A stretch of 64,000 bases of DNA from Aliisedimentitalea scapharcae (GTDB taxonomy: Bacteria > Pseudomonadota > Alphaproteobacteria > Rhodobacterales > Rhodobacteraceae). The notes under the pieces are model-generated. The model was not told the origin of the DNA and ran no database searches. It was given only the letters and a program-made list of their open reading frames with translations. Where the stretch lies: positions 2,232,001 to 2,296,000 of the forward strand of contig NZ_CP123584.1 in assembly GCF_045277565.1 (NCBI RefSeq). Reading direction: 5' to 3'. This document shows positions 33,663 to 42,654 of this stretch, one piece after another. Positions within the stretch are counted from its first letter, which is position 1. Every line of letters begins with the position of its first letter. The translations under genes and the position numbers were made by a program.

Positions 33663-34229
33663 TCAGACGAGCTCTGAGAGGGTGGTTTCCCAATCCTTGA
33701 AAGAACCTCCCATGCGGCCCATCGCGTGGGAGCCCAGATACAGGCGTTTCAGCATCTGGGCTTTTTGGCGGGCGATCGGATCCGATATGTCAGGGTGAAT
33801 TTCCCTGACAACGGATTCCAATGCATCCGTCAGGCGATTTAGAATACGATCGCAGGCGATGACGGCCACGGGATCGGTCGGACCCAGTTCCACAATTGCA
33901 TTGCAGATGAAACAGCCCGCGGTCCGGGACGGTTTGGCCGTGTGGTATTCTGTGCGCAGAAAGAAATCCGTCAGTCTTTGTCTGGGTGTGCCGTTGGCGG
34001 CGTTGGTCAGCAGCGCCACTGCCGTGGTCATGCGGGTATCCCCATAGTGTTGAATCGCCCGCAGATAGACCGAATGTTTGTCGGTAAACGCCTTGTAGAA
34101 CGACCCGCGCGTCAATGACATCGCATCCAGAAGATCAGGCAAGTTGGTCGCGGCGTAGCCTCGGGTCCAGAACATGACCATGGCGCCTTCCAATGCATTG
34201 GTTTCATCGAACTGTCGGGGGCGGCTCAT
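33663..34229 (-). CDS. TetR/AcrR-family transcriptional regulator
   Basis: 188 residues. An N-terminal helix-turn-helix (EGAMVMFWTRGYAATNLPDLLDAMSLTRGSFYKAFTDKHSVYL, read about 14-55) is the TetR form of the NemR/AcuR-like subgroup. The ligand-binding half has SRTAGCFICNAIVELGP, with two Cys that could be reactive. It lies downstream of the YHS gene, separated by a terminator, and the YHS promoter region has two TACC-N4-GGTA operators, so it probably controls that gene. Confidence 0.86.
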   Translation of the reverse strand: MSRPRQFDETNALEGAMVMFWTRGYAATNLPDLLDAMSLTRGSFYKAFTDKHSVYLRAIQHYGDTRMTTAVALLTNAANGTPRQRLTDFFLRTEYHTAKPSRTAGCFICNAIVELGPTDPVAVIACDRILNRLTDALESVVREIHPDISDPIARQKAQMLKRLYLGSHAMGRMGGSFKDWETTLSELV

Positions 34230-34260
34230 GGACTCTCCTCGCGGGTCTTGGCCCGATCAC

Positions 34261-34288
34261 AAAAATCGCCCGAACCGGGTTCGGGCGA
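34261..34288 (-). terminator. Terminator between the YHS gene and tetR
   Basis: An 11-bp perfect stem TCGCCCGAACC (34266-34276) with GGTTCGGGCGA (34278-34288), followed on the minus strand by five T. It ends transcripts from the YHS gene. The tetR start is only 32 nt beyond, so tetR must have a promoter overlapping this hairpin or depend on read-through. Confidence 0.8.
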
Positions 34289-34341
34289 CGGATTGGTCAA
34301 AATATATGGAATTCCGACAGATGTTCAATCTGCGGGACTGG

Positions 34342-34896
34342 TCACGATTCGGGCAGCTGCTGGGGGTGGGAAAATCCCAATGCCGGGCGTTGGGCATGAG
34401 ATCCGAACTTGACCGACCCATCCAACAGCCCCGCATGAACCGTGGACCAATTGGCCTGTGACTGTTGCAGAAGCTGGTCTTTGTTCTTTAGGAAACGGTC
34501 CTTTACCTCGGCCGACCAGGTAACATACAGCTTGTCATCCGCGATGAACCACCCGTCCAGGAAATCGACTTCGGCGGCATATCCATGAGCAACAGCCCAG
34601 GCACACCATCCATTGTTCTGTGGGGTGAATTTCTCGGGTGCGGCTTCAAACGCGGCCTTGTTTTCTGCATTGGCAAACACCCAAACCCGACCTTTGAAAG
34701 TCGCGCGATGGGCCTGATCGCCCTTGGCAGGTTTGTTTTGGGTGAAATAGGCAACTGGATCAAATCCGTCCATGGCAATGCCACGGCTGGTCGAGTTGAC
34801 GACGTGATCGTGAAAATCACTGGCCTGAGCCGGGTTTGGGGGCAGTGCCACGGCCAGGAACATGGCCAGAAGAGACGCGATTACAGAAAATTTCAT
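34342..34896 (-). CDS. Secreted YHS-domain protein
   Basis: 184 residues with a signal peptide (cut after about PAQA, residue 25). The core is a YHS-type module: GIAMDGFDPVAYFTQNKPAKGD (about 38-59), TFKGRVWVFANAENKAAFEAAPEKFTP and a single NGWCAWAV Cys. YHS domains bind metals or cofactors and appear in copper and mercury handling, but no typical metal-ligand cluster is complete here. Two TetR-type operators lie between the start and rsmA, so expression is probably induced by a ligand of the neighbouring TetR. Confidence 0.8.
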   Translation of the reverse strand: MKFSVIASLLAMFLAVALPPNPAQASDFHDHVVNSTSRGIAMDGFDPVAYFTQNKPAKGDQAHRATFKGRVWVFANAENKAAFEAAPEKFTPQNNGWCAWAVAHGYAAEVDFLDGWFIADDKLYVTWSAEVKDRFLKNKDQLLQQSQANWSTVHAGLLDGSVKFGSHAQRPALGFSHPQQLPES

Positions 34897-34907
34897 TTGA
34901 TCCTCCT

Positions 34908-34956
34908 GTTATGTACCAATCGGTACCTTAATATTCGGAACCATTTGGTACATAAC
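34908..34956. promoter_or_regulatory. Pair of TetR-type operators before the YHS gene
   Basis: Site 1 (34913-34926) is GTACC-AATC-GGTAC, a perfect inverted repeat. Site 2 (34938-34951) is GAACC-ATTT-GGTAC. Centres are 25 bp apart, and outer arms GTTATGTACC and GGTACATAAC (34908-34917, 34947-34956) make the whole 49 bp symmetric. A TTAATATT stretch in the middle may be the -10 region, so binding would block the promoter. Confidence 0.65.
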
Positions 34957-35041
34957 TTGCGGGTAAAATCAAATCTTTGATCATCACGAAGCCGTGATGG
35001 TCAAATGCGCCTCATAGGATCCCGAAGCAAAGGGGGAAATT

Positions 35042-35887
35042 TCATCTGGCGGCAGCGACCGATCGAGCCAGGGCGCAAAATGCTTCCAATGAAACCTGTT
35101 CGGCCCGCTCGGTTGGCGCGATTCCCACAGCGTTCAGGTGATCTTCGATATTTGGTGCCACCGATTTGAGAGAGGCCCGCAACATCTTGCGCCTTTGATT
35201 GAACCCGGCGGCCACAACCTGCGACAGAACTTTGGCATCTGCGGGGAAACGCGGTTCGGGCAGAGCGGTCAGATGCACCACTGCGCTGGACACTTTGGGC
35301 GGCGGAGTAAAGGCCCCTGGGGGCAGGGACAAAACGATTCTGGCCTCTGTGCGCCATTGTGCCAGGATGGCCAGCCTCCCATAGGACTTGGACCCAGGCT
35401 CGGCCACGATCCGCTCGGCGACTTCGCGCTGAAACATCAGTGTGAGACTTTGCCAGAATGGCGGCCATTGCGGCGGGGTCAACCAACGCACTAGCAATTC
35501 GGTCCCCACGTTGTAGGGCAAGTTGGCCGCAACCCGCACGGGCGGGGTTAGATACTGCAACGGATCAATGTCCAGCGCGTCGCCGTTGATCACCTGCAGC
35601 TGTCCCGGATAAGCGGCTGCGATCTCATCCAGCGCGGGCATGCAGCGACTGTCTTTTTCCACCGCCAGCACCCGACGCGCACCTTCGGCCAACAAACCGC
35701 GGGTCAAACCGCCGGGGCCGGGGCCGATTTCCAGAACGTCACACCCGGTCAGATCCCCGGCCTGGCGGGCAATCTTGGCCGTTAGGTTCAAGTCGAGCAG
35801 AAAATTCTGCCCCAGCGATTTTCGCGCGGCGATCTGATGGGTGTCGATCACCTCGCGCAGAGGGGGGAGTGAATCGATGGAGCTCAT
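35042..35887 (-). CDS. rsmA: 16S rRNA dimethyladenosine transferase RsmA (KsgA)
   Basis: Dimethylates A1518 and A1519 in 16S rRNA late in 30S assembly. 281 residues with KSLGQNFLLD (about 26-35), SAM motif EIGPGPGGLTRGLL and the catalytic ANLPYNVG. The start ATG 35887 overlaps the pdxA stop (ATGA), so it is the last gene of the lptD-surA-pdxA-rsmA unit. Confidence 0.96.
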   Translation of the reverse strand: MSSIDSLPPLREVIDTHQIAARKSLGQNFLLDLNLTAKIARQAGDLTGCDVLEIGPGPGGLTRGLLAEGARRVLAVEKDSRCMPALDEIAAAYPGQLQVINGDALDIDPLQYLTPPVRVAANLPYNVGTELLVRWLTPPQWPPFWQSLTLMFQREVAERIVAEPGSKSYGRLAILAQWRTEARIVLSLPPGAFTPPPKVSSAVVHLTALPEPRFPADAKVLSQVVAAGFNQRRKMLRASLKSVAPNIEDHLNAVGIAPTERAEQVSLEAFCALARSVAAAR

Positions 35888-36858
35888 GCGTGGGCGGCTT
35901 TCTTCTGGGCCATCTCCCAAGCCAGCTTTAGGGCCTGGATCAGACTGGACGGATTGGCGATGCCCTGACCGGCAATGTCAAAAGCGGTACCATGGTCGGG
36001 CGAGGTTCGGATGAACGGCAGGCCCAAGGTGACATTGACCCCATTGTCGAAATCCAGCGTCTTGATCGGGATCAGCGCCTGATCATGATACATGGCGATG
36101 GCAGCATCATAACGGGTGCGCGCGGCGGCGTGAAACAATGTGTCGCCGGGCAGGGGACCGATCAGGCCATAGCGCGGTGCCAATTCCGCAACCAACGGCG
36201 CGATCCAGTCAAGTTCTTCTTGACCCATTGCGCCGCCTTCGCCGGCGTGTGGGTTAAGACCAGCAATGGCAATGCGGGGGGTGGCGATCGAAAACTGTTG
36301 TTGCAGCCCCTGGTGGGTGATGTGAATGGTGTCGCGCAACAGGTCTGGCGTCAGCTGTTTTGGTACCTCGGACAGGGCAATATGAATGGTGGCGGGCACC
36401 ACCCGCAACTGTGGACTGGCCAGCATCATCACAACACGGGTCGTTCCGGCCAAAGCGGCCAGAAATTCGGTGTGACCGGGATAGGCAAATCCTGCCCCGT
36501 CAATCAGCGCCTTTTTGTGGATTGGTGCAGTGCAGACTGCCGAGGCCGACCCGGTTTGCACCAGAGATACGGCGGTTTTGATTGCGTCGATTACCCCCTG
36601 GGCATTGCTGGGGTCGGGCTGACCGGGATGGGCCGGTGCTGCAAAGCTCTGGGCCAGGACCGGCAGTGAATCGGCAACGACATCACGTGCCTGATCCAGA
36701 TCGATGATCCGGGAAATCGGCGTGCCGGTCGGCAGGTGGTTCGGGTCGCCGATCCAGACGAATGGACAGGTGTCGCGCAGCTGAGACCAGGCTGCAACAG
36801 CCAGTTCAGGCCCGATCCCCGAGGGGTCGCCACAGCTGAGCGCAATGGGCGGGATCAT
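35884..36858 (-). CDS. pdxA: 4-hydroxythreonine-4-phosphate dehydrogenase
   Basis: NAD-dependent, metal-dependent dehydrogenase of the DXP-dependent vitamin B6 (pyridoxal phosphate) pathway. 324 residues. CGDPSGIGPE at the start, the HKKALIDGAGFAYPGHTEFLA region with metal His residues, INPHAGEGGAMG-like LNPHAGEGGAMG and YHDQALIPIKTLDF are diagnostic. It overlaps both surA and rsmA by a few bases, as is usual in this operon. Confidence 0.96.
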   Translation of the reverse strand: MIPPIALSCGDPSGIGPELAVAAWSQLRDTCPFVWIGDPNHLPTGTPISRIIDLDQARDVVADSLPVLAQSFAAPAHPGQPDPSNAQGVIDAIKTAVSLVQTGSASAVCTAPIHKKALIDGAGFAYPGHTEFLAALAGTTRVVMMLASPQLRVVPATIHIALSEVPKQLTPDLLRDTIHITHQGLQQQFSIATPRIAIAGLNPHAGEGGAMGQEELDWIAPLVAELAPRYGLIGPLPGDTLFHAAARTRYDAAIAMYHDQALIPIKTLDFDNGVNVTLGLPFIRTSPDHGTAFDIAGQGIANPSSLIQALKLAWEMAQKKAAHA

Positions 36859-38102
36859 TTATCAAGAATGACCGCATCGGCCCGCAATTGATCCAGAAGG
36901 CTGGTGGAAAACGCCGCAAGCCGTTGCTGGGTCAACCCGTCCGCGATCTGTGCGCGCGACGCATCCTGCGCCAATTCCGCCGTGCGCCCGCACATCATCA
37001 ACAGCAGCAGCGTCTGGCCATTGTTGCGGGTCAGAACGGTGGAAATTTCTCCCTGATCCAGTTTGGCCAGCTCAACAGCGATATCGCTGGGAATGTCCGA
37101 AGGGCTTAGTGATTGACGGTCCAGCAGTTCGGGGGGCTGACCCTTGGCAACACCATACAGATCATCACACGTGTCAACACGGTCGGCAACTGATTTGGCG
37201 GCGGCCAACGCTTCGGGGGTGCGCCCGCCTGCAATGCGATAGGTGGCGTATTCAATGGCGGCATAGCGGGGGGCTGAAATATTCGCTTCGCGCACGCCAC
37301 GCAATTGGAACAGTGCCAGGGCATTGTCCAAACGCATCGGGTTGGTCACATCACCAGGTTGCAAGGACAACAGCGTCGGACGCAACGCAGGCGGAAGCTG
37401 GTCAAGCGAAAGCCACCCCAGACGCCCGCCCTGATCCCGAGAGCTTGCAGCCGAGAATTGAGAGGCCAAGCTGGAGAATTCCTCGTACGAGGTTGTCTGT
37501 TGAGCGTCTGCGGCAATTGCTTCGACTTGGGTGATGTTTTGTTCCGTAACCGGCATGATCAGTTCAGACAGGAGAATCTGCACCGACGATCCGCCGGATT
37601 GCCCCATGGCCCGGTCGATTTCAGCTTCGCTGGGACGGGCGCGGGACAAATAGCGGTCGGCAATGTATTCGCGCCAGCCCAGGCCAATTTTGACAAAATC
37701 GCGAAAGGTTTCGGGGGAAACGCCGTTTTCACCCAGAATTTTGATGAACTCGTCTGGCTTCAATCCGGTTCGCGCCGCAAAATCGACAATACCCTGTTGG
37801 ATGCTTTCATCCGAGACCACCAGCCCTACGTCGTCGAGAACCTCCTGACGCAGGCGATCGTCGATCAGTTCCTTGCGCGCCGTTTCGACAGGATCGCCCG
37901 GTGCCCGCAGCAATTCCATCAACAGCGCACGCTGCTCCAGTTCGTACTGGGAAATCACGGATTCATTCACTGAGATCGCCGGTGAAAACAACCCTCCGGC
38001 GATAGCAGGAACCGGCAATGCCAATCCAGCGGCAATGACGAGGGACGCCAGCGAGTGCTGTGCGATGCGGGTCAGGTGCTTGGGGGTCAGGAATGTTTGC
38101 AT
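36855..38102 (-). CDS. surA: SurA-like periplasmic peptidyl-prolyl isomerase/chaperone
   Basis: Chaperone escorting outer-membrane proteins. 415 residues: signal peptide ending near LPVPAIA, an N-terminal chaperone region (about 40-180) with LIDDRLRQEVLDD, then one parvulin-type domain around SAASSRDQGGRLGWLSLDQLPP (about 215-240) and a C-terminal helix. The classical SurA has two parvulin domains; only one clear one is visible here. Position right after lptD, as in gammaproteobacteria, supports the name. Its start overlaps the lptD 3' end by 16 nt. Confidence 0.85.
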   Translation of the reverse strand: MQTFLTPKHLTRIAQHSLASLVIAAGLALPVPAIAGGLFSPAISVNESVISQYELEQRALLMELLRAPGDPVETARKELIDDRLRQEVLDDVGLVVSDESIQQGIVDFAARTGLKPDEFIKILGENGVSPETFRDFVKIGLGWREYIADRYLSRARPSEAEIDRAMGQSGGSSVQILLSELIMPVTEQNITQVEAIAADAQQTTSYEEFSSLASQFSAASSRDQGGRLGWLSLDQLPPALRPTLLSLQPGDVTNPMRLDNALALFQLRGVREANISAPRYAAIEYATYRIAGGRTPEALAAAKSVADRVDTCDDLYGVAKGQPPELLDRQSLSPSDIPSDIAVELAKLDQGEISTVLTRNNGQTLLLLMMCGRTAELAQDASRAQIADGLTQQRLAAFSTSLLDQLRADAVILDK

Positions 38103-40273
38103 GCTCGCCTGTATTTTTCTGTTCCGCCGTCTACGGAAAATCCGTTGAGTGAGATGGTAAACCCGAAGTCGGTCGACGGTTCAATACTCGTCGACGAAGT
38201 GTAACGCCTGTTGAGCGAAAGATCGACCGTGATACATTCGTTTTGATACACTAGGCCAATCCCGGCCCAGGAGGCTTGGGATCCTTCGATGTCGTAGCGC
38301 ACATTGGCGCTGGCCGTCCAGAAGTCGGTCACGTCATAGCTGCCGTCGAGCCACAATTCGGAAGTGGGAATTGCCCGTCCTTCGGCCGCGTCCGCGTCCA
38401 GCCACAAGAAGGTTCCCGACAGTTTGGTCCTGTTCGAGACCCAATCTCCGCGCAACTCGGTTTTGGAAAAGCTCAGACCGCCGTTCAGCAATCCGCGCGC
38501 CGTAAAGGCCAGGCCGGAAGCCGTGGAAATCTGACCGGCAAGCAGGATGTCCGACGAGGTGCCGCTCAGCCCGGATGTGGTCGAGAAATTCGGATCGGCG
38601 GGCTCTCTGAAAACCTGACCGATGGTTGCATAGGCATTCCAGCCGCCTTGCAGATACTGTGCCCAATTGACCCCATAGACCAGGGTCAGGCCTTCTTCGC
38701 GTACATCGTTGGAAGGAAACCGGGACAAGGCCAACAAGTTTCCCTGATCGAATTCGACAAAATTGCTTTCGTCGTTTGCGACCTGCGGTCCCGCGACATC
38801 CCGCCAGCCCAACTGAACGATCGGTTCAAAGAAATGCGTCGCCCCCGTTGATCGTTGCGCCGCCATTGGAAGTCGCAGCGTCAGCGCAGTTCGGGGAATG
38901 GTCCGGTTGGAGCGGGATGGATAGGCGGGATCATCGTAAATCCCGAAGGTGTCCGCGGCGACGCCCATTTCCCAATCGGCAACCAGACCGCTGTCGAGAA
39001 TCCATTGTCGCCGCCAGTTCACGTCAACGGTGGCACGGGCAACGTCCCGACCCACGGTCGCCGGCGGTCCTGGGGTTGTCACGGATCCAGCCCGCCGGTG
39101 TCCCTGTGCATCCAGACCCAGGCGCAATTCCCCCCCGATCTGGGTTGGGAACAATCGCTTTTCATACTGAAAATGCAGGATGTTGGTCGGAATTTGGTCT
39201 TCGTCTTCACCGTCGCGTTGGGATTTGTAATCCACCAATGCCAGGCGGATCAATTCATCCCGCCGGGCGCGCTCCAGAGAGATTTCGCTGCGCAGGCGGT
39301 CTTCGTAGGGCAAACCGTAATCCAGAAGATATGCATCGTCAGATACTGATTTGATATCAAAGGCAAATCTGAAGTCACGGGCCAGGTTGAACAAACCAAA
39401 GGCGTTCAGATATCCGCGGCTGTTGTTGGGTTCCAGGTCATCGTCGGTATAGGCACCTTCGACAGTAACCCATCCGGTGCGAAAGGCCTGGCGATAGCGA
39501 AAATCCAATGTCCGGGTCTTGGATGACAGATACGGGGCCAACGTCAGGTCCTTGTGGTCACCAAGCCGAAAGAAGTACGGGACCTTGATCCCTGTACTCA
39601 ATTGGGACGTTGTCCGGACGGTGGGTATCAGAAAACCTGTCGCCCGCTCCAACGTCGGATCGGGCAGGCGCATCCCGGGAAAATAAAAGATCGGGACATC
39701 CAGAATTCGCAGCTGCGCATCTTCGAAATACAACTGGCGTTCCAGCTGATCATGCGTGATCTTTCTGGCCCGGATTTGCCATAGGGGCGGACGACCATCT
39801 TCGCAGACATGACAAGAGGTTACAGCCGTTTTATAAAGCTGAGAGTACCGCCCTCCGACCCGTGTCATCTGAAGCGAGGCCAACTGCAGCTGTTGCTGGA
39901 ACACCATGCGCGCCCCGATCAAAAGCCCATTTTGCAGCGCTTTATCCATTTCCGCCGAATTGGCCAGGATCGTGATTTCGTCGCCCTGGTCGATACGGAT
40001 TGGACCGTCGATGGTCAACGTGTCGGTTTCCCGGTCAAACAGGATACGCTGGGCTTTCAGGCGGGTTTCCCCGTGGAAGGCCTCGACGTTGCCCTGTGCA
40101 ATCAATTGGCGGTCTGGCGTGATGAACACACTGTCGGCCACCAGCACGGCTGGTTGTGGCTCCTGCTGGGGTTGCGCGGAGGGCTGTGCAGGTTGGGTCT
40201 GCGCAGACATCGGCAAGGTCGAAACCGCCAGCGCCAGCGGCACAACTGTGGAAAGAAGCAATGCGCGGATCAT
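38087..40273 (-). CDS. lptD: LPS-assembly protein LptD
   Basis: Outer-membrane beta-barrel that, with LptE, inserts LPS into the outer leaflet. 728 residues: signal peptide, an OstA/beta-taco periplasmic domain (DSVFITPDRQLIAQGNVEAFHGETRLKAQRI, about 50-80), and the barrel from about residue 200. A TSCHVCEDGRPPLWQIRA motif (about 155-170) supplies the Cys pair for disulphide-linked maturation. ATG 40273, preceded by GAGGA, is chosen over an ATG 6 codons upstream. Followed by surA, preceded by lptG. Confidence 0.95.
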   Translation of the reverse strand: MIRALLLSTVVPLALAVSTLPMSAQTQPAQPSAQPQQEPQPAVLVADSVFITPDRQLIAQGNVEAFHGETRLKAQRILFDRETDTLTIDGPIRIDQGDEITILANSAEMDKALQNGLLIGARMVFQQQLQLASLQMTRVGGRYSQLYKTAVTSCHVCEDGRPPLWQIRARKITHDQLERQLYFEDAQLRILDVPIFYFPGMRLPDPTLERATGFLIPTVRTTSQLSTGIKVPYFFRLGDHKDLTLAPYLSSKTRTLDFRYRQAFRTGWVTVEGAYTDDDLEPNNSRGYLNAFGLFNLARDFRFAFDIKSVSDDAYLLDYGLPYEDRLRSEISLERARRDELIRLALVDYKSQRDGEDEDQIPTNILHFQYEKRLFPTQIGGELRLGLDAQGHRRAGSVTTPGPPATVGRDVARATVDVNWRRQWILDSGLVADWEMGVAADTFGIYDDPAYPSRSNRTIPRTALTLRLPMAAQRSTGATHFFEPIVQLGWRDVAGPQVANDESNFVEFDQGNLLALSRFPSNDVREEGLTLVYGVNWAQYLQGGWNAYATIGQVFREPADPNFSTTSGLSGTSSDILLAGQISTASGLAFTARGLLNGGLSFSKTELRGDWVSNRTKLSGTFLWLDADAAEGRAIPTSELWLDGSYDVTDFWTASANVRYDIEGSQASWAGIGLVYQNECITVDLSLNRRYTSSTSIEPSTDFGFTISLNGFSVDGGTEKYRRACKHS

Positions 40274-40274
40274 C

Positions 40275-41378
40275 TTATCCGTCCTCTGCATGAAGAAGCA
40301 GACCCAGTGACAACATCACCGAGGCGATTGGAGGGGCCCAGGCGGCCAGCGCAATGGGCAATTGTCCATTCTCACCCAGGATTTGGGCGAAATTTCGAAC
40401 AAAGTACAGGGTGAATCCCAACAGAACCGCCGCCAGAACGGAAATGCCGGTGCCGCCGAACCGGGTGTGGCGCATGGTAAAGGCAGCTCCGATCAGGACC
40501 ATGGCCACCAGAAACAATGGCCGGGCCAATTCGACCTGATACCAGACCTGATAGCGTTTGGTGGAAAACCCCGCCGTAGCCAATTCGCGAATGGTTTCAG
40601 GCAGGTTATAGATCGACACACCAGCAGGCCGGCCCAGGCTGTCGCGAATCCGATCCTGGGTCAATGTTGTCGGAACGCGCAGTTCATCATGTTGAGCCGC
40701 GTTTTTTTCAGGGTTTAACCCAGCGGCCAGGGGCCAGACCTTGGCGTTTTGCAAAACCCAGTCGTCTCCATTCAGTTTTGCCTGTTCGGCGATGATCTGA
40801 CGAATGGGGCCGCCTCCGGGCGCGTAGGACAAAAATGTAACGTCAAACAGGGTCACATCGGTGGCCCCACCGGCATAGCCTTTGGCGTGAATCACCGACT
40901 GGCCAAAAGCGCCGCCCTGGCGCAGCCACAGCCCTTCGCCGCTGAGCGACAGAACCGACGGGCCACCATTGCGATACGTGTCTACCAATTCCTGAGATCG
41001 GTTCGATGTCGCCGCAACAATCGGATTCAACGTGGTGACCGTCAGGCCGCCGATGATGGCCGCGACCGCCACCGGTGCCGCCAACGCCCGAATGCCCGAC
41101 CGACCGGTGGCCCGCGTCACCACCAGCTCGCTGCTGCGGGCCAGCCCGACAAACAGCACGATCGTGGCCAGGATCATCAACAACGGGAGAATTTCGCTGA
41201 TCGCGGCGGGCGCATTCAGCAAAGTCAGATGGGCCATCTGACCCAAAGAGACGGGAATGCCTTCGAACCGGCGAATTTGTTCGATGATATCGACCAGCAT
41301 GATCAATGTCAGAAACACGGTTCCAATCAAAAGAAACGACTGCACGAACCGGCGGGCGAAATAAAGATCCAGCTTCAC
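40275..41378 (-). CDS. lptG: LPS export ABC permease LptG
   Basis: 367 residues, YjgP/YjgQ family. With LptF and LptB it extracts LPS from the inner membrane. Typical plan: two N-terminal spans (FLLIGTVFLTLIMLVDIIEQIRRF), a periplasmic beta-jellyroll and three more spans at the C terminus (about 300-360). It overlaps lptF by 4 nt; lptD starts 1 nt after its stop. Confidence 0.94.
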   Translation of the reverse strand: MKLDLYFARRFVQSFLLIGTVFLTLIMLVDIIEQIRRFEGIPVSLGQMAHLTLLNAPAAISEILPLLMILATIVLFVGLARSSELVVTRATGRSGIRALAAPVAVAAIIGGLTVTTLNPIVAATSNRSQELVDTYRNGGPSVLSLSGEGLWLRQGGAFGQSVIHAKGYAGGATDVTLFDVTFLSYAPGGGPIRQIIAEQAKLNGDDWVLQNAKVWPLAAGLNPEKNAAQHDELRVPTTLTQDRIRDSLGRPAGVSIYNLPETIRELATAGFSTKRYQVWYQVELARPLFLVAMVLIGAAFTMRHTRFGGTGISVLAAVLLGFTLYFVRNFAQILGENGQLPIALAAWAPPIASVMLSLGLLLHAEDG

Positions 41379-42511
41379 GAACGCGCCTCCTGTGCGTGGC
41401 GACGTTTCAAGAGAGGTGCAAGAGGCCGGGCCGCCAGTTGCAGGAACACGCCGGCAAAGGCCAAACCGACGGCTGTCGGCAGATAGATCAGCGGCCAGAG
41501 GTCCGGGTTTTCGATCACCGGTTCGGATACGACACCGCGCAACATCTCGAGCACGATCAACAGCACAAAGGCACCAAATGCCTGCCGCCAGACCCCAAAT
41601 CGTGAAAAACCGCCCACCAGCAGGGCGGAAAACCCGACCAGCGCCACGGCCACGCAGATCAACGCACGGGCAAAACGCAGGTGCAGTTCTTCGACCAGAT
41701 GGCCTTCGGTGTATATCTCACGCTCGGGCAGGGATTCGCGGCCTCGTATCAGTTCCAGCGTCGCGATTGCCCGGATGTTGCGGACATTGGATTCGTCGGA
41801 CTTCAGAACGGATGAGATGTTATATGAGAAGTCAGCAAAGACTGTTGTCGACAGGGTGCGGCTTTCGGTGTCCAGCCGTTGGGCGAGCCCATCAACCATG
41901 ATCAGATTCGCCGCTTCGTTGTCGCGCACCAGAAACGCTTTGGCACCAGTGTAGATGATGGTCTGGGTCGGATCGCGCCGGTCCGATAGGAACACGTCGC
42001 GCAAGGTGCCGTCGGGGTCAATTTCACGAATGAAAAAGGCCACACCCGGCGCTGGGTGCAGAAAACTGCCCTCGCTCAGCAGTTTTGCGGTCACGTTGCG
42101 CGCCACTTCGGATTCGCGCACCGCAAGCTGGCTGATGGACGCGGGCAAAAGAAAATGGGTCAGGGCCGACATCATCGCCGCAGTGACCAGACCAAAGACC
42201 AATGCCGGACGTGCCAAACGCCACGGGCTGAACCCGGTCGCCTGCATCACCGTCAATTCGCTTTCGCTGTTGAGCCGATTGGTAACCCAGACGGCCGCAG
42301 CAAAGGCCGCCATCGGGAGCACCATCCGAATGAGATTCGGCAGCGAAAGCGCTGTGAACTCAAGGAAAACCAGCGCCGATTGGCCATCGCCAATCAAGCG
42401 GTCAAACAACACCACTGCACGGTTGATCCAGAACACTGCCACAAGGATCAGCGCGAAAAAGCCGAAGAACAGCAGAAATTGGGACAGGACATATCTGTCG
42501 TATCTAGACAA
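41375..42511 (-). CDS. lptF: LPS export ABC permease LptF
   Basis: 378 residues, YjgP/YjgQ family. First gene of the unit lptF-lptG-lptD-surA-pdxA-rsmA. Starts MSRYDRYVLSQFLLFFGFFALILVAVFWINRAV (about 1-33, a first span) with the typical second span near 60-85 and three late spans. Promoter lies in the 143-nt gap shared with the divergent pepA. LptB is not in the window. Confidence 0.94.
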   Translation of the reverse strand: MSRYDRYVLSQFLLFFGFFALILVAVFWINRAVVLFDRLIGDGQSALVFLEFTALSLPNLIRMVLPMAAFAAAVWVTNRLNSESELTVMQATGFSPWRLARPALVFGLVTAAMMSALTHFLLPASISQLAVRESEVARNVTAKLLSEGSFLHPAPGVAFFIREIDPDGTLRDVFLSDRRDPTQTIIYTGAKAFLVRDNEAANLIMVDGLAQRLDTESRTLSTTVFADFSYNISSVLKSDESNVRNIRAIATLELIRGRESLPEREIYTEGHLVEELHLRFARALICVAVALVGFSALLVGGFSRFGVWRQAFGAFVLLIVLEMLRGVVSEPVIENPDLWPLIYLPTAVGLAFAGVFLQLAARPLAPLLKRRHAQEARS

Positions 42512-42654
42512 CGCGATCCCCCCAGATCCTGTTATCGGTGTTTTCGCAGACCTTACTGTAAATGTTTGGCGGGGAAAACTGATATCTGGTCAACTTGCTC
42601 ACAGCAGGGTACCTCTTGGCACAAACAAGCTGAAAATCCCGACAGGAGATCTTT

